Source of the DNA: Planctomycetota bacterium
Lineage (GTDB): Bacteria > Planctomycetota > Phycisphaerae > Phycisphaerales > SM1A02
DNA length: 64,000 nt
Direction of reading: 5' to 3'
NCBI GenBank assembly: GCA_021414025.1
Contig: JAIOPG010000005.1
Span: 186,001-250,000 of the forward strand
Shown one piece after another: positions 26,823 through 35,386 of this stretch. Made by a program: the position numbers and the translations under genes. Below the pieces are notes generated by a model that was not told the origin of the DNA, ran no database searches, and saw nothing but the letters and a program-made list of their open reading frames with translations. Numbering within the stretch: the stretch's first letter is position 1; every line of letters begins with the position of its first letter.

Positions 26823-27998
26823 TCACATCGCCAGCAGCATGATGCCAAGGTCTCCGCCATCGACCTCGCCTGAACCGTCGAAGTCGCCCGGGCCGTAGGT
26901 GCCGAAGTTGAGCAGCAGCAATCCAATGTCACCGCCATCAACGTCGCCCGACTCATCCAGGTCTATGGGATTGAACGCGACCGCGTCGGCGGGAATCGTG
27001 ACGTGTCCGCTGCTGTTGGCGGTGTCGACCACGCCGTGATAGGAGGGACCGATCATGTAGGGATAGGCCGGCGTCCCCGTCGCACTGAGCGTGACGAAGT
27101 AGGCGTAGGTTCCCTCGGGATATTCCGGCGTCACGCAGAAGCGCACGTTGTTTAGATCAAGATCGCCGTTGGCGGCGATGTACTGGTAGTCCTCCGCGAA
27201 GTAGCCCAGCGGATAGGTCGCCGAGACCGCGGGGCCATAGTTCGCGGCGGTCAACACGGTACCGTTGGGAAGCGTGGTGCGAGTGGTGATGTTGCGCAGC
27301 GAGTAGCCGCTGCGGATCCGCCGCACGCCGCCCGTGCCGTCGGCGTTGGCATATCCATACGGGCCGTACACGGGATAACCGTCGAAGGCAAAGCCCATGA
27401 TGGGCGAGTGCACCGTCGGTGCCTCGTTGTACATGCACGACGCGTTCTGGTGGTTGTGATACTCGCTGCTGGGCGAGGGATGACCTCCGCAGGAATCGAA
27501 ACTCGGCCCCTCGACCTTGATGGCGTCGTTGTGCCAGATGTTCTTGTTGTTGTAGCTGCGGCCGTCGGAATAGTTGAACATGCCCACGCCATTGGCCCAC
27601 ACGCCGATGTTGCCCAGACCGGTGGCAGTCTTGGTGCCGCTCTTCACCACGGGATTGCGCGTGATGCGGAAAGTGAAGCTCTGATTGGTGGCGGTGTTGG
27701 GGCTGCCGACCCACGGCCCGATGGAGTAGGAAGGAATGGAAGTGCAGCTGACATAGGCGTAGCTGCCGTTGTACTTCACGCTCTGCACGTCGGCGTCGAT
27801 GTTGTTGAAGCCGGTGGCGCCGGTCAGGTTGAAACGCCACGCGTTCATGGGAGGGTCGGCGGCCGGCGCGACGGCCGTGAACGCGACAAGCGTGGCCAGG
27901 CATGTGGTAGTGATTGTGCGGGTTGTTCCGGTTATTCCGCTTGGGCGGTCCGTGCGGGCCGAAAGGACGCTGGATGATCTATCTATAGGTGTGGTCAT
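26823..27998 (-). CDS. secreted YHYH-domain protein with dockerin-like tail
   Basis: A 391-residue exported protein. A long N-region signal peptide precedes a hydrophobic stretch (TTTCLATLVAFTAVAPAA) with cleavage near residue 47. The YHYH domain covers about 60-330: NNKNIWHNDAIKVEG, the histidine motif SSEYHNHQNASCMYN and GFAFDGYPVYGPYGYA. The C-terminus has two loops, DLDESGDVDGGDIGLLLLNF and DFDGSGEVDGGDLGIMLLAM. YHYH proteins are widespread in marine bacteria without an agreed function. It lies just upstream of the ECF gene (58 bases) on the same strand, so it could share its regulation. Confidence 0.83.
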   Translation of the reverse strand: MTTPIDRSSSVLSARTDRPSGITGTTRTITTTCLATLVAFTAVAPAADPPMNAWRFNLTGATGFNNIDADVQSVKYNGSYAYVSCTSIPSYSIGPWVGSPNTATNQSFTFRITRNPVVKSGTKTATGLGNIGVWANGVGMFNYSDGRSYNNKNIWHNDAIKVEGPSFDSCGGHPSPSSEYHNHQNASCMYNEAPTVHSPIMGFAFDGYPVYGPYGYANADGTGGVRRIRSGYSLRNITTRTTLPNGTVLTAANYGPAVSATYPLGYFAEDYQYIAANGDLDLNNVRFCVTPEYPEGTYAYFVTLSATGTPAYPYMIGPSYHGVVDTANSSGHVTIPADAVAFNPIDLDESGDVDGGDIGLLLLNFGTYGPGDFDGSGEVDGGDLGIMLLAM

Positions 27999-28000
27999 GG

Positions 28001-28020
28001 CGTCACTTGTTGCAGTGACG
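28001..28020. promoter_or_regulatory. inverted repeat immediately upstream of the YHYH gene
   Basis: CGTCACTTGTTGCAGTGACG has 7-base arms around a 6-base centre and ends two bases before the start codon (27998, minus strand). In the mRNA it would put a hairpin across the ribosome-binding region; as DNA it could be an operator. Confidence 0.35.
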
Positions 28021-28087
28021 GGGTGCTTCGGGGACAGAAATTTCGCGAGTCAGGATTTTATTTTCACAATGCGGTCGTCAGCGTCAC

Positions 28088-28552
28088 CTAGGCGCGAATT
28101 TCCAGGCCGTATCGCCGCGCGGCCTCCATCAGCCTCTTGATGTCGGAGGGGGTCGGTTCGATGGCCGCGGCCTGCGGCGAGGCGAGCGGCGTGCCGACTT
28201 CGGCGAAGAATTTTTCCAGTCCCGCCGGCGAGAGAAGCAGGATCATGCGCCCGGTCGTGCTGCCGGTGTTCTTGAATGTGTGCGGCACATTCCGTTTGCC
28301 AAAGATCGTCTGGCCGGCCTTGACGAGCATGGTCAACCCGGCAACGGTGAAAGTGAACTCGCCTTCGAGAACATGGAACACTTCGTCCTCGTTGTGATGG
28401 ACATGGAGCGGCGGGCCATGCAGGGGCGGAACATACGCGTCGATCATGGCGAACGCCCCGTTGCTTTCTTCGCCCGTGACCAGAAAGTGGTAGCGGTCGC
28501 CGACGACGGAATAGACGCGGCACGATGTGCTTGTATTGGAAGGTGCACTCAT
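28088..28552 (-). CDS. cupin-domain protein (quercetin dioxygenase-like)
   Basis: A 154-residue single-domain cupin. Motif 1 is PPLHVHHNEDEVFHVLEGEF (about 47-66) with the metal-binding HxH...E...H pattern. Motif 2 is GKRNVPHTFKNTG (about 84-96). These are the residues of bicupin-like, metal-binding quercetin-dioxygenase relatives. Substrate unknown. Its start is 134 bases from the divergent deaminase-fusion gene, so the two may share a regulatory region. Confidence 0.85.
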   Translation of the reverse strand: MSAPSNTSTSCRVYSVVGDRYHFLVTGEESNGAFAMIDAYVPPLHGPPLHVHHNEDEVFHVLEGEFTFTVAGLTMLVKAGQTIFGKRNVPHTFKNTGSTTGRMILLLSPAGLEKFFAEVGTPLASPQAAAIEPTPSDIKRLMEAARRYGLEIRA

Positions 28553-28685
28553 GGAGCCACCATTTAACCCGGCATCCCAAGTTGTGGGCGGGCATCTGGT
28601 GACTCAAGCTGAAATTTTCGAATGCCTGGCGAGGAAATGGCGGGAATCCGCCTGTTCGTTGATTTGGATCTATAGACTGCAATTC

Positions 28686-30188
28686 ATGCCGCCACCGCGG
28701 ATGGCTCAATTCAATCCGAGAGAATTCATGGACGATGCTGTCGTGGCCATGCACCGTTCCGTCCCCGAACCGCGCGCGGACGGGAAGGTGAGCCCATTGG
28801 TCGGAGCGGTTCTTTGGAAGCCGGACGGAACCACAGACTCCGCGTGCCGGGGCGAATTGCGAGATGGTGATCACGCCGAGTACGCGCTGCTGGAACGAAA
28901 GAATCGCGATAAGAAACTTGACGGCGCGAGGCTTTTCGTGACGCTCGAACCTTGCTCTCCCGGTTCACGCAGTCATCCGAAGTCGAGCTGCGCGGAACGG
29001 ATCGTTCGCGCACGGATCAAGGAAGTCTGGGTCGGCATCGAGGACCCCGACCCGACGGTGGATCGCAAGGGAATCAAGTACCTGCAGGACAGCGGCGTGA
29101 CGGTCACCATGTTCGATCGCGATTTGCAGGAGCGCATTCGCTCGATGAACAAGGCGTTCATCGCGCAGGCGATGGAAAGGGCAGCGGCAGCCCACGAAGA
29201 CGAAATACCGAAGGCGGTCACGCTGTCGCCGCTGGAAGACGCCTTCACCGCTGCCGAGACGAAGGATTTTTCAACCGAAGCCCTCATGCGGTATCAGGCC
29301 GACGGCCGCATCGGCGAGGCGGTGGATTCGCCCGCCTTCAATCGTCGACTGGTCCAACAGGGCTTGCTCAAGCAGGAAAATGGGAAATCGGTTCCGACCG
29401 GATTCGGACTTCTGCTCTTCGGCAAGGAGCCGAGAACGGCCATGCCGCAGGCCGGGCTTTTGGGCACGATTCACTTTGCTGACGGAACCGAAGAACTGAA
29501 AGACTTTGACGGCCCGCAGGTGCTTGCGCCCGCGCAGGCGCTTCAGTGGCTGCGCGACAAGCTGCCCAATCCGATTGATCGCTCAGCAGCGCGTCGGACG
29601 CTGACGAATGATCCGCTCTTTGAACTCGTGCGCGAAGGCATTGTCAATGCGCTCGTGCATCGTGATTACTCGATCGCCGGTGCAAAGTGCCAGCTGATCG
29701 TCACGCCGGACACCATCATGGTCAAGAGCCCCGGCAGGCCGGTGGACCCGATTTCGGTGGAACAGATGCAGAGTTTCAATGCTCCAATGCTGAGTCGAAA
29801 TCCGATCCTGCATCACGTCTTTGCCCGGATGGAGCTGGCCGAAGAGCGCGGGCTGGGGTTGAAATCCATGAAAGCAAATGCCGAAGTCATGGGATTGCCG
29901 CTGCCAAAATATGCGTGGGAGGATCCCTATTTGGTGCTGACGCTCTACCGCAGTTCCGCCGCCGCGGTGAAGGGACTTGGAGTTGACGTCTCGGAAGCAT
30001 TGACCAATGCCGAGCGGCTGGGATGGAAATGGTTAGCCACCAAAGACACAATCACGACGGCGGAGTACCAGTTGTCGCTGCATGTGCCAAACCGCACGGC
30101 CAAGAATCATCTGAAGAAGTTCACCGACTTGGGCTTGCTCAAGATGGTTGGTGCCGGCCGTGCGACTCGTTACAAAGTGATTCGGTAG
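28686..30188 (+). CDS. nucleoside-deaminase / GHKL ATPase / winged-helix fusion
   Basis: A 500-residue protein with three parts. Residues 10-150 are a RibD/dCMP-deaminase-like zinc domain: the catalytic HAE motif (H63-E65), EPC (C90) and a second ligand Cys at C102, with VWVGIEDPDP after. Residues 230-425 resemble the C-terminal ATPase of AlbA_2/COG2865 'RecG-like' regulators: GLLLFGKEP, the Bergerat N-box REGIVNALVHRDYS (E317, N321), VKSPGRP and the ERGLGLKSM loop. Residues 435-500 form a winged helix (TTAEYQLSLHVPNRTAKNHL). The AlbA_2 domain that normally leads such proteins is replaced by the deaminase. Starts at 28701 or 28728 are possible. It could be a nucleotide-sensing regulator or a defence protein; no function is established. 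Confidence 0.8.
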   Translation: MPPPRMAQFNPREFMDDAVVAMHRSVPEPRADGKVSPLVGAVLWKPDGTTDSACRGELRDGDHAEYALLERKNRDKKLDGARLFVTLEPCSPGSRSHPKSSCAERIVRARIKEVWVGIEDPDPTVDRKGIKYLQDSGVTVTMFDRDLQERIRSMNKAFIAQAMERAAAAHEDEIPKAVTLSPLEDAFTAAETKDFSTEALMRYQADGRIGEAVDSPAFNRRLVQQGLLKQENGKSVPTGFGLLLFGKEPRTAMPQAGLLGTIHFADGTEELKDFDGPQVLAPAQALQWLRDKLPNPIDRSAARRTLTNDPLFELVREGIVNALVHRDYSIAGAKCQLIVTPDTIMVKSPGRPVDPISVEQMQSFNAPMLSRNPILHHVFARMELAEERGLGLKSMKANAEVMGLPLPKYAWEDPYLVLTLYRSSAAAVKGLGVDVSEALTNAERLGWKWLATKDTITTAEYQLSLHVPNRTAKNHLKKFTDLGLLKMVGAGRATRYKVIR

Positions 30189-30230
30189 TCGTCACGGCGA
30201 GTCCAAGAAACCCATCAAGTAGCCGAATTA

Positions 30231-30324
30231 GGCCATGAATCGGGCCCCAATGGCCCGATTCGACGGAATTTTGCATGTTTGTGTTGAATCGGGCCATGAA
30301 TCGGGCCTTGGTGGCCCGATTTTT
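30231..30324. terminator. duplicated hairpin block; distal copy is a rho-independent terminator
   Basis: Two copies of GGCCATGAATCGGGCC (30231-30246 and 30292-30307), 61 bases apart, each run into a hairpin. The first is GAATCGGGCC / GGCCCGATTC (30237-30246, 30252-30261). The second is AATCGGGCC / GGCCCGATT (30299-30307, 30313-30321) followed by Ts to 30324. It lies between convergent genes, so it probably stops the deaminase-fusion transcript. Confidence 0.7.
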
Positions 30325-30401
30325 GCGGCCTGGCGGCAACAAATGCAAATTCGAAAATGACCAGGTGTTTGCCTCATCCCAGCCTGTTTCGCCAATTGTT
30401 C

Positions 30402-31622
30402 TCAATGTGCGTTCTTCGATGCCTGTTCCATCGTCCAACGCGAGGCGCCGATTTGCGCCGCGAGCCGGTCGAGCGCATCGCCGAAGCGGCGATTGCGTGC
30501 CGCGTCGCTCTTGAAGCCGGGCGACCACCACGGGCCGCGCACGACAAGCGTGCCGCTGGCCCGGTCGAACTTCGGATCGATGCGCCCGATGAGCTGGTCG
30601 CCTTCGAGCATCGGCAGGACGTAGTAGCCGTACTTTCTTTTCGCGGCGGGAGTGAAGGCCTCGAAGCGATAGTCGAAGTCGAAGAGCCGCTCGACTCGCG
30701 AGCGCTCACGCACTACCGGATCAAAGGGCGACAGCAGAAGGATGCGATCGCGCTGTGGAGTTCGTCGCAGCGATTTCCAGTTCGGCAGAGCGACGCCGCT
30801 CACCGGCTTGCCGCCACGCTCGGGAGTCACGGCCACTTCCACCAGATCGCCGCGGCGGATCGCGGCGGCGCACCACTTCCGCGCCTGGGCCGGCGTGATC
30901 GCGTTGAAGAATCGTGAAATCTCCGACGGATTGGCGATGCCCAGACGGTCAATCGCCTCGCGGCAGGCCCACTCGACGTGCTTGCTCTCGGAGCTCCGCG
31001 GCCCCATGTGCTCGCCCGGCAGCACGCGCTCCACCAGGTCGTAGACCTTTTCGAAGCGCTCGCGCCGCGCAATGGCGAGGCGACCGGAGCGCCAGAGATA
31101 TTCCAGCGCCGCCTTCTCCGGGTGCCACTCCCACCACCCCTCGCTGCGATGGTCCTCCGGCGGCTCAAAGTCGCGCGCCCGCAGCGGACCCTCGCGTCGG
31201 ACCCGCGCGAGCGTGCGGCGGATCGTCCGATCCGAGTCGTTGCCGATCTGCGAGCGCCACCACGCACTGCGCGGCACGCGCTCCTTGTAGCGGATGAAGC
31301 GGTGCTTCCAGTGCGGAAACCACTTCGTCGGAATCACGCAGGCGTCGTGGGTCCAGTGCTCCCAGAGGGCCCGGGTCTTTTCGACCGCGTGGGAGAGATG
31401 CTCGTGTCGGTAGCCCTCCAGCCGCGTGCCCAGGATCATGTGGTGGGCGCGCTCGAGCACATTGATCGAATCGAGCTGCACGTAGCCCAGCCGCTCAACC
31501 GTGTCTTGCACCGACTTGGCGCTCGACCGGGCCGGCGGCTCCGCGAGCCCCTGCAGGTGAAGCAGCACGCGCCGCGCGTCGGCGGCGGAGATGACTTCGG
31601 GCGTGGCGGCGCTGCGCGGCAT
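30402..31622 (-). CDS. YcaQ/AlkZ-like winged-helix DNA glycosylase (HTH_42)
   Basis: A 406-residue protein of the HTH_42 superfamily. The catalytic-type QLD motif (Q49-L50-D51 in YVQLDSINVLERAHHM) is of the Q-x-D kind seen in YcaQ-type crosslink-repair glycosylases rather than the Q-x-Q of Streptomyces AlkZ. Other conserved parts are HWTHDACVIP, GRLAIARRERFEKVYDL and LLSPFDPVVRER. The likely role is removal of alkylated or crosslinked bases. It lies 50 bases upstream (in transcription) of the terminator block and next to a Cdd1-like protein that is also DNA-repair-associated. Confidence 0.87.
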   Translation of the reverse strand: MPRSAATPEVISAADARRVLLHLQGLAEPPARSSAKSVQDTVERLGYVQLDSINVLERAHHMILGTRLEGYRHEHLSHAVEKTRALWEHWTHDACVIPTKWFPHWKHRFIRYKERVPRSAWWRSQIGNDSDRTIRRTLARVRREGPLRARDFEPPEDHRSEGWWEWHPEKAALEYLWRSGRLAIARRERFEKVYDLVERVLPGEHMGPRSSESKHVEWACREAIDRLGIANPSEISRFFNAITPAQARKWCAAAIRRGDLVEVAVTPERGGKPVSGVALPNWKSLRRTPQRDRILLLSPFDPVVRERSRVERLFDFDYRFEAFTPAAKRKYGYYVLPMLEGDQLIGRIDPKFDRASGTLVVRGPWWSPGFKSDAARNRRFGDALDRLAAQIGASRWTMEQASKNAH

Positions 31623-31671
31623 GGAGCATCATCCTATGAAGTGCGGGATGCGCATTTCGAGGCCGCGCCGG

Positions 31672-32046
31672 TCAGAGACGCGGCTCGGCGCGTGCGCCCA
31701 GCTTCGCCTGCATCGCCTTGCGCTTGGGAGTGAAATCCCACCATGGGCAGGGCGCATCACCCCTGGCCTGCGAGATGGCCGACATGAAAACATCGATCAC
31801 GCAAGGGTCGTGACGCTGGCCGGTGCGCTTGCAGAGGTCGCGCCACAATTCGAACGCCTCGCGCCTGGCAAGCTGCGGCAACGTGCTGATGCCCAGCACC
31901 ACAAAATCCTTCAGCATCGCGGGGCCGATGTTCTCCAGGTCCGCCAGCGACTGCGGCGGCGATTTCCTGGACTTCGATGTTTTGATCGTGGTCGCCTTCG
32001 ACGCTGCAGCCGCTGTCTTCTTCGTCGCTGTGATTCGTCCGGGCAT
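31672..32046 (-). CDS. helix-hairpin-helix Cdd1-like protein
   Basis: A 124-residue protein with a basic, Lys/Ala/Thr-rich N-terminus (about 1-40). An HhH-type domain follows: SLADLENIGPAMLKDFVVLG (about 47-66), ELWRDLCKRTGQRHDPCVID and WWDFTPKRKA near the end. This is the pattern of the 'pathogenicity locus' Cdd1 / mitomycin-resistance-like family, thought to bind DNA. Start is uncertain: ATG at 32046 is used, and 32085 adds 13 residues. Divergent from the kinase gene. Confidence 0.75.
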   Translation of the reverse strand: MPGRITATKKTAAAASKATTIKTSKSRKSPPQSLADLENIGPAMLKDFVVLGISTLPQLARREAFELWRDLCKRTGQRHDPCVIDVFMSAISQARGDAPCPWWDFTPKRKAMQAKLGARAEPRL

Positions 32047-32130
32047 GCGCGAAGTATAAGTGTCGCCGATGCGATCCTCGCGCATCCCGGCCGCGGGTTG
32101 CGTGCGCCCAGTGCTAGTCTTGAATTCCGA

Positions 32131-35100
32131 ATGGCCGACGATGAACCCACGATTCAGCCACCGAATGATCCGCTGGCCGAAACAGTTGTTCCGGGCGGAC
32201 CGCGCGATCGCGCCGCTGCCGCATCGCCCGCGCCCTGGAGCGGACTTGAAAACTCGTCGCTCGAGAAGCCCGGCGACGAAATCGGCCCCTACCACCTGAT
32301 CTCGAAGATCGGCGAGGGCGGCTTCGGCACGGTGTGGAAAGCCGAGCGGCGCACTCCCTTCGTGCAGCGCGTGGCGCTCAAAGTCATCAAAGCCGGCATG
32401 GATTCCAGCAGCGTGCTCGCCCGCTTCGAGCAGGAGCGCCAGGCGCTGGCCGTGATGAGCCACCCCAACATCGCCCGAGTGCTCGACGGCGGCATGACCG
32501 CGGCGGGACGCCCCTACTTTGCCATGGAATTCGTGGAGGGTGAGCCGATCACGGCGCATTGCGACCGGCACAAGCTTTCGCTGAAGGATCGACTCCTCCT
32601 CTTCGCGCAAGTGTGCGACGCGATCCAGCACGCCCACACGAAGGGAGTCATTCACCGCGACCTGAAGCCGGGAAACATTCTCGTCGCCGCGGGCGAGCAC
32701 GACGCGGCGCAGGCCAAGGTGATCGACTTCGGAATCGCCAAGGCGCTCACCAACACCATGAGCGGCCACACCGTCTTCACCGAGGTCAGCCAGACCATCG
32801 GCACGCCGGAATACATGAGCCCCGAGCAGGCGGATCCGGGCTCGAGCGACATCGACACCCGCGCCGACGTCTATTCGCTGGGAGTGATCCTCTACGAGCT
32901 GCTCACCGGCGCGCCGCCCTTCGACTCGCTGGAGCTTCGATGCAAGCCGCTGCGCGAGATCCAGCGCATCATCCGCGAGGTGGATCCGCCGACGCCGACC
33001 GCCCGGCTCGCGGCGATCGCGAAGGGAGAGCGGAGGCTCGCCGACCGCATCGCCGCGTCGCGCCAGGAGCAGCCGGAGTCGCTGCTGCGCGTGCTCGGGC
33101 GCGAACTCGAGTGGATCCCGCTCATGGCGATGCGCAAGGAGCGCGGCGAGCGATACGCCACGCCCAACGACCTGGCCAAGGATCTCCAGAACTATCTCGG
33201 CGGCCGGCCGCTGATCGCGGCGCCGGAGTCCACGGCTTACCGCGTCCGAAAGTATGTGCGGCGCAACCGCGGACTGGTCATTGCCGCCAGTGCGGTCGCA
33301 TCGGCGCTGGTGATCGGCCTGGGCATCGCCACCTGGCAGTGGAGCGAGGCGAAGATGCAGGCGTGGCTGGCCTCCGAGGCGAACACCAAATTGCGGCAAT
33401 CGCTGCTCGAAACAAAACGCACCGCGTACATCGGCTCCATCCGGCGGGCCTCCAGCGCCAACAACGCGGCGGACCTGACGGTGCTGCGCGAGGAGTTGCG
33501 GCTGATTCAGGCGCTGGAACTTCCAGGAGCGATGGATGGGTTTGCCTTCCGCTATCTCAACGCCCAGGCGCACCCTGAGCGGGCGGTGTTCAATGGGCAC
33601 GGGGATCACGTGCGCTGTCTCGCAATCAGTCCGGATGGCCGGACACTCGCATCGGCCAGTGCGGACAAGTCGATCCGACTTTGGGACATGGCCAACGGAA
33701 AGCAACTCGCCGATCTCGAGGGACATGCCAGTGTCGTGAACAGCGTCGCCTTCAGCCCCGACGGCCGGACGCTCGCATCGGCGAGCGATGACAAAACTGT
33801 CCGGCTTTGGGAAGTGGCCGGCGGCAAGCAACTTGTCGAACTTGGAGAACATGAAATTTGGGTGAATGGCGTCGCCTTCAGTCCGGATGGTCGGACGCTT
33901 GCTTCGGCGGGCAACAAGTCGATCAAACTTTGGGATGTGGCCGGCAGAAAATTGCTCGCCGAACTCGAGGGGCGCAAGAGCGGCGTGGAGTGCGTCGCCT
34001 TCAGCCCCGACGGACGGACGCTCGCTGCGGCGTATTACGACAAATCGATCGGTCTCTGGGACATCGCCAGCGGCAAGCAGCGCTTCTCGCTCGCGGGACA
34101 CGAGGGTCCCGTGATGTGCGTCGCCTTCAGCCCGGATGGCAAGATGCTCGCCTCGGCGAGTCGGGACAAGTCGATCCGGATCTGGGATGTGGCCGCCGGC
34201 AAGCAACTCGCCGAACTCAAAGGGAGCGAAGGCTTGGTGAATTGCGTCGCCTTCAGCCCCGATGGCAAGACGGTCGCTTCGGCAAGTCACGACAAGTCGA
34301 TTCGACTCTGGGATGTGGGCGGCGGCAAACAACTCGCCGAGCTCAAGGGCCACGAAGACATTTCGTTTTGGGTCGCCTTCAGTCCGGATGGACGATCGCT
34401 CGCTTCGGCGGGCGCCGACAAATCGATCCGTCTCTGGGATGTCTCCGGCGAAAAGCAACTTCCCGAACTCCGTGGGCACGTGGATCGTGTGACCTGCGTC
34501 GCCTTCAGTCCCGATGGTCGGACGATCGCATCGGCAAGCGAGGACAAATCAATCCGTCTCTGGGATGCTGCAAGCGGCAAGCAACTCTTCGAGCTCGACG
34601 GCCATGAGGACCGTGTGACTTGGGTCGCCTTCAGTCCGGACAGCCGAACGCTAGCATCGGCCGGCAACGACAAGTCGATCCGGCTCTGGGATGTCTCCAA
34701 TGGAAAGTCGCTCGCGCTTCTGAATGGAAATGAAGATTGGGTGGACTGCGTCGCGTTCAGTCCTGATGGACGGACCCTGGCGTCGGCGGGATCGGATCGA
34801 ACGATCCGTCTCTGGGAAGTGCTTGGCGGCAAGTTGATCGGTGAGCTCAAGGGACATGAAGATCGCGTCTCCAGCGTCGCCTTCAGTCACGACGGACGGA
34901 CCATCGCTTCGGCTGGTCACGACAAATCGATCCGGCTCTGGGATGTGGCGAGCGCGAAACAAATCGCCAGACTCGACGGACATGATGACCGGGTGGCGTG
35001 CGTCGCCTTCAGTCCCGATGGTCGGACGGTCGCCTCGGCGAGCGACGACAAATCGATCCGACTCTGGGATGTGGCCAGCGCGAAGCAAATCGCACGGCTC

Positions 35101-35343
35101 GACGGGCATGATGACCGGGTGACCTGTGTCGCCTTCAGCCCCGATGGACGGACGCTCGCTTCGTCCAGCCAGGACAAATCGATCCGGCTCTGGGATGTCG
35201 ACAGCGGCAGGCAGCTTGCCGCGCTTGTGGGCAACGAGAGCGCCCTGTTCTGCGTCGCCTTCAGTCCCGACGGTGCGTCGCTCGCCTCGACGAGCTATGA
35301 CAAGACGGTCAAGCTCTGGCGCGGCACGGCGGCGAAACCCTGA
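32131..35343 (+). CDS. transmembrane Ser/Thr protein kinase with 14 WD40 repeats
   Basis: A 1070-residue planctomycete-type signalling protein. The Hanks kinase domain (about 52-350) has the G-loop GEGGFGTV (61-68), K84 (VALKV), HRDLKPGN (175-182), DFG (199-201) and SPE (230-232), so it should be active. A TM helix lies at about 381-400, then a helical linker. From about residue 485 to the end there are 14 WD40 repeats of 42 residues (the third is one residue shorter), each with VAFSPDGRTLASAS-DKSIRLWD, enough for two seven-bladed propellers outside the membrane or as a sensor face. No clear ribosome-binding site precedes the ATG, and the frame is open upstream. Confidence 0.95.
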   Translation: MADDEPTIQPPNDPLAETVVPGGPRDRAAAASPAPWSGLENSSLEKPGDEIGPYHLISKIGEGGFGTVWKAERRTPFVQRVALKVIKAGMDSSSVLARFEQERQALAVMSHPNIARVLDGGMTAAGRPYFAMEFVEGEPITAHCDRHKLSLKDRLLLFAQVCDAIQHAHTKGVIHRDLKPGNILVAAGEHDAAQAKVIDFGIAKALTNTMSGHTVFTEVSQTIGTPEYMSPEQADPGSSDIDTRADVYSLGVILYELLTGAPPFDSLELRCKPLREIQRIIREVDPPTPTARLAAIAKGERRLADRIAASRQEQPESLLRVLGRELEWIPLMAMRKERGERYATPNDLAKDLQNYLGGRPLIAAPESTAYRVRKYVRRNRGLVIAASAVASALVIGLGIATWQWSEAKMQAWLASEANTKLRQSLLETKRTAYIGSIRRASSANNAADLTVLREELRLIQALELPGAMDGFAFRYLNAQAHPERAVFNGHGDHVRCLAISPDGRTLASASADKSIRLWDMANGKQLADLEGHASVVNSVAFSPDGRTLASASDDKTVRLWEVAGGKQLVELGEHEIWVNGVAFSPDGRTLASAGNKSIKLWDVAGRKLLAELEGRKSGVECVAFSPDGRTLAAAYYDKSIGLWDIASGKQRFSLAGHEGPVMCVAFSPDGKMLASASRDKSIRIWDVAAGKQLAELKGSEGLVNCVAFSPDGKTVASASHDKSIRLWDVGGGKQLAELKGHEDISFWVAFSPDGRSLASAGADKSIRLWDVSGEKQLPELRGHVDRVTCVAFSPDGRTIASASEDKSIRLWDAASGKQLFELDGHEDRVTWVAFSPDSRTLASAGNDKSIRLWDVSNGKSLALLNGNEDWVDCVAFSPDGRTLASAGSDRTIRLWEVLGGKLIGELKGHEDRVSSVAFSHDGRTIASAGHDKSIRLWDVASAKQIARLDGHDDRVACVAFSPDGRTVASASDDKSIRLWDVASAKQIARLDGHDDRVTCVAFSPDGRTLASSSQDKSIRLWDVDSGRQLAALVGNESALFCVAFSPDGASLASTSYDKTVKLWRGTAAKP
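33585..35334 (+). repeat. 14 tandem 126-base WD40-coding repeats
   Basis: The period is 126 bases (42 codons). Every unit contains a near-constant GTCGCCTTCAG core followed by GA(C/T)GG. Units 11-13 (about 34848-35225) are the most alike, sharing GTCGCCTTCAG, GGATGTGG and CATGATGACCGGGTG blocks. This suggests recent unequal exchange and possible length variation. Confidence 0.9.
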
Positions 35344-35386
35344 TTCAGACGATCAGGCCTCGACCGGTCACCTCTCGGGGCTTGGA

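Noticed and set aside
31672-34479. A 935-codon minus-strand open frame opposite the kinase
   Set aside because: Only its last ~124 codons (31672-32046) look like a real protein; the rest is the antisense shadow of the kinase and WD40 repeats.
33585-35334. CRISPR-like array suggested by regular repeats
   Set aside because: The 126-base period is in frame and codes for WD40 blades; there are no unique spacers.
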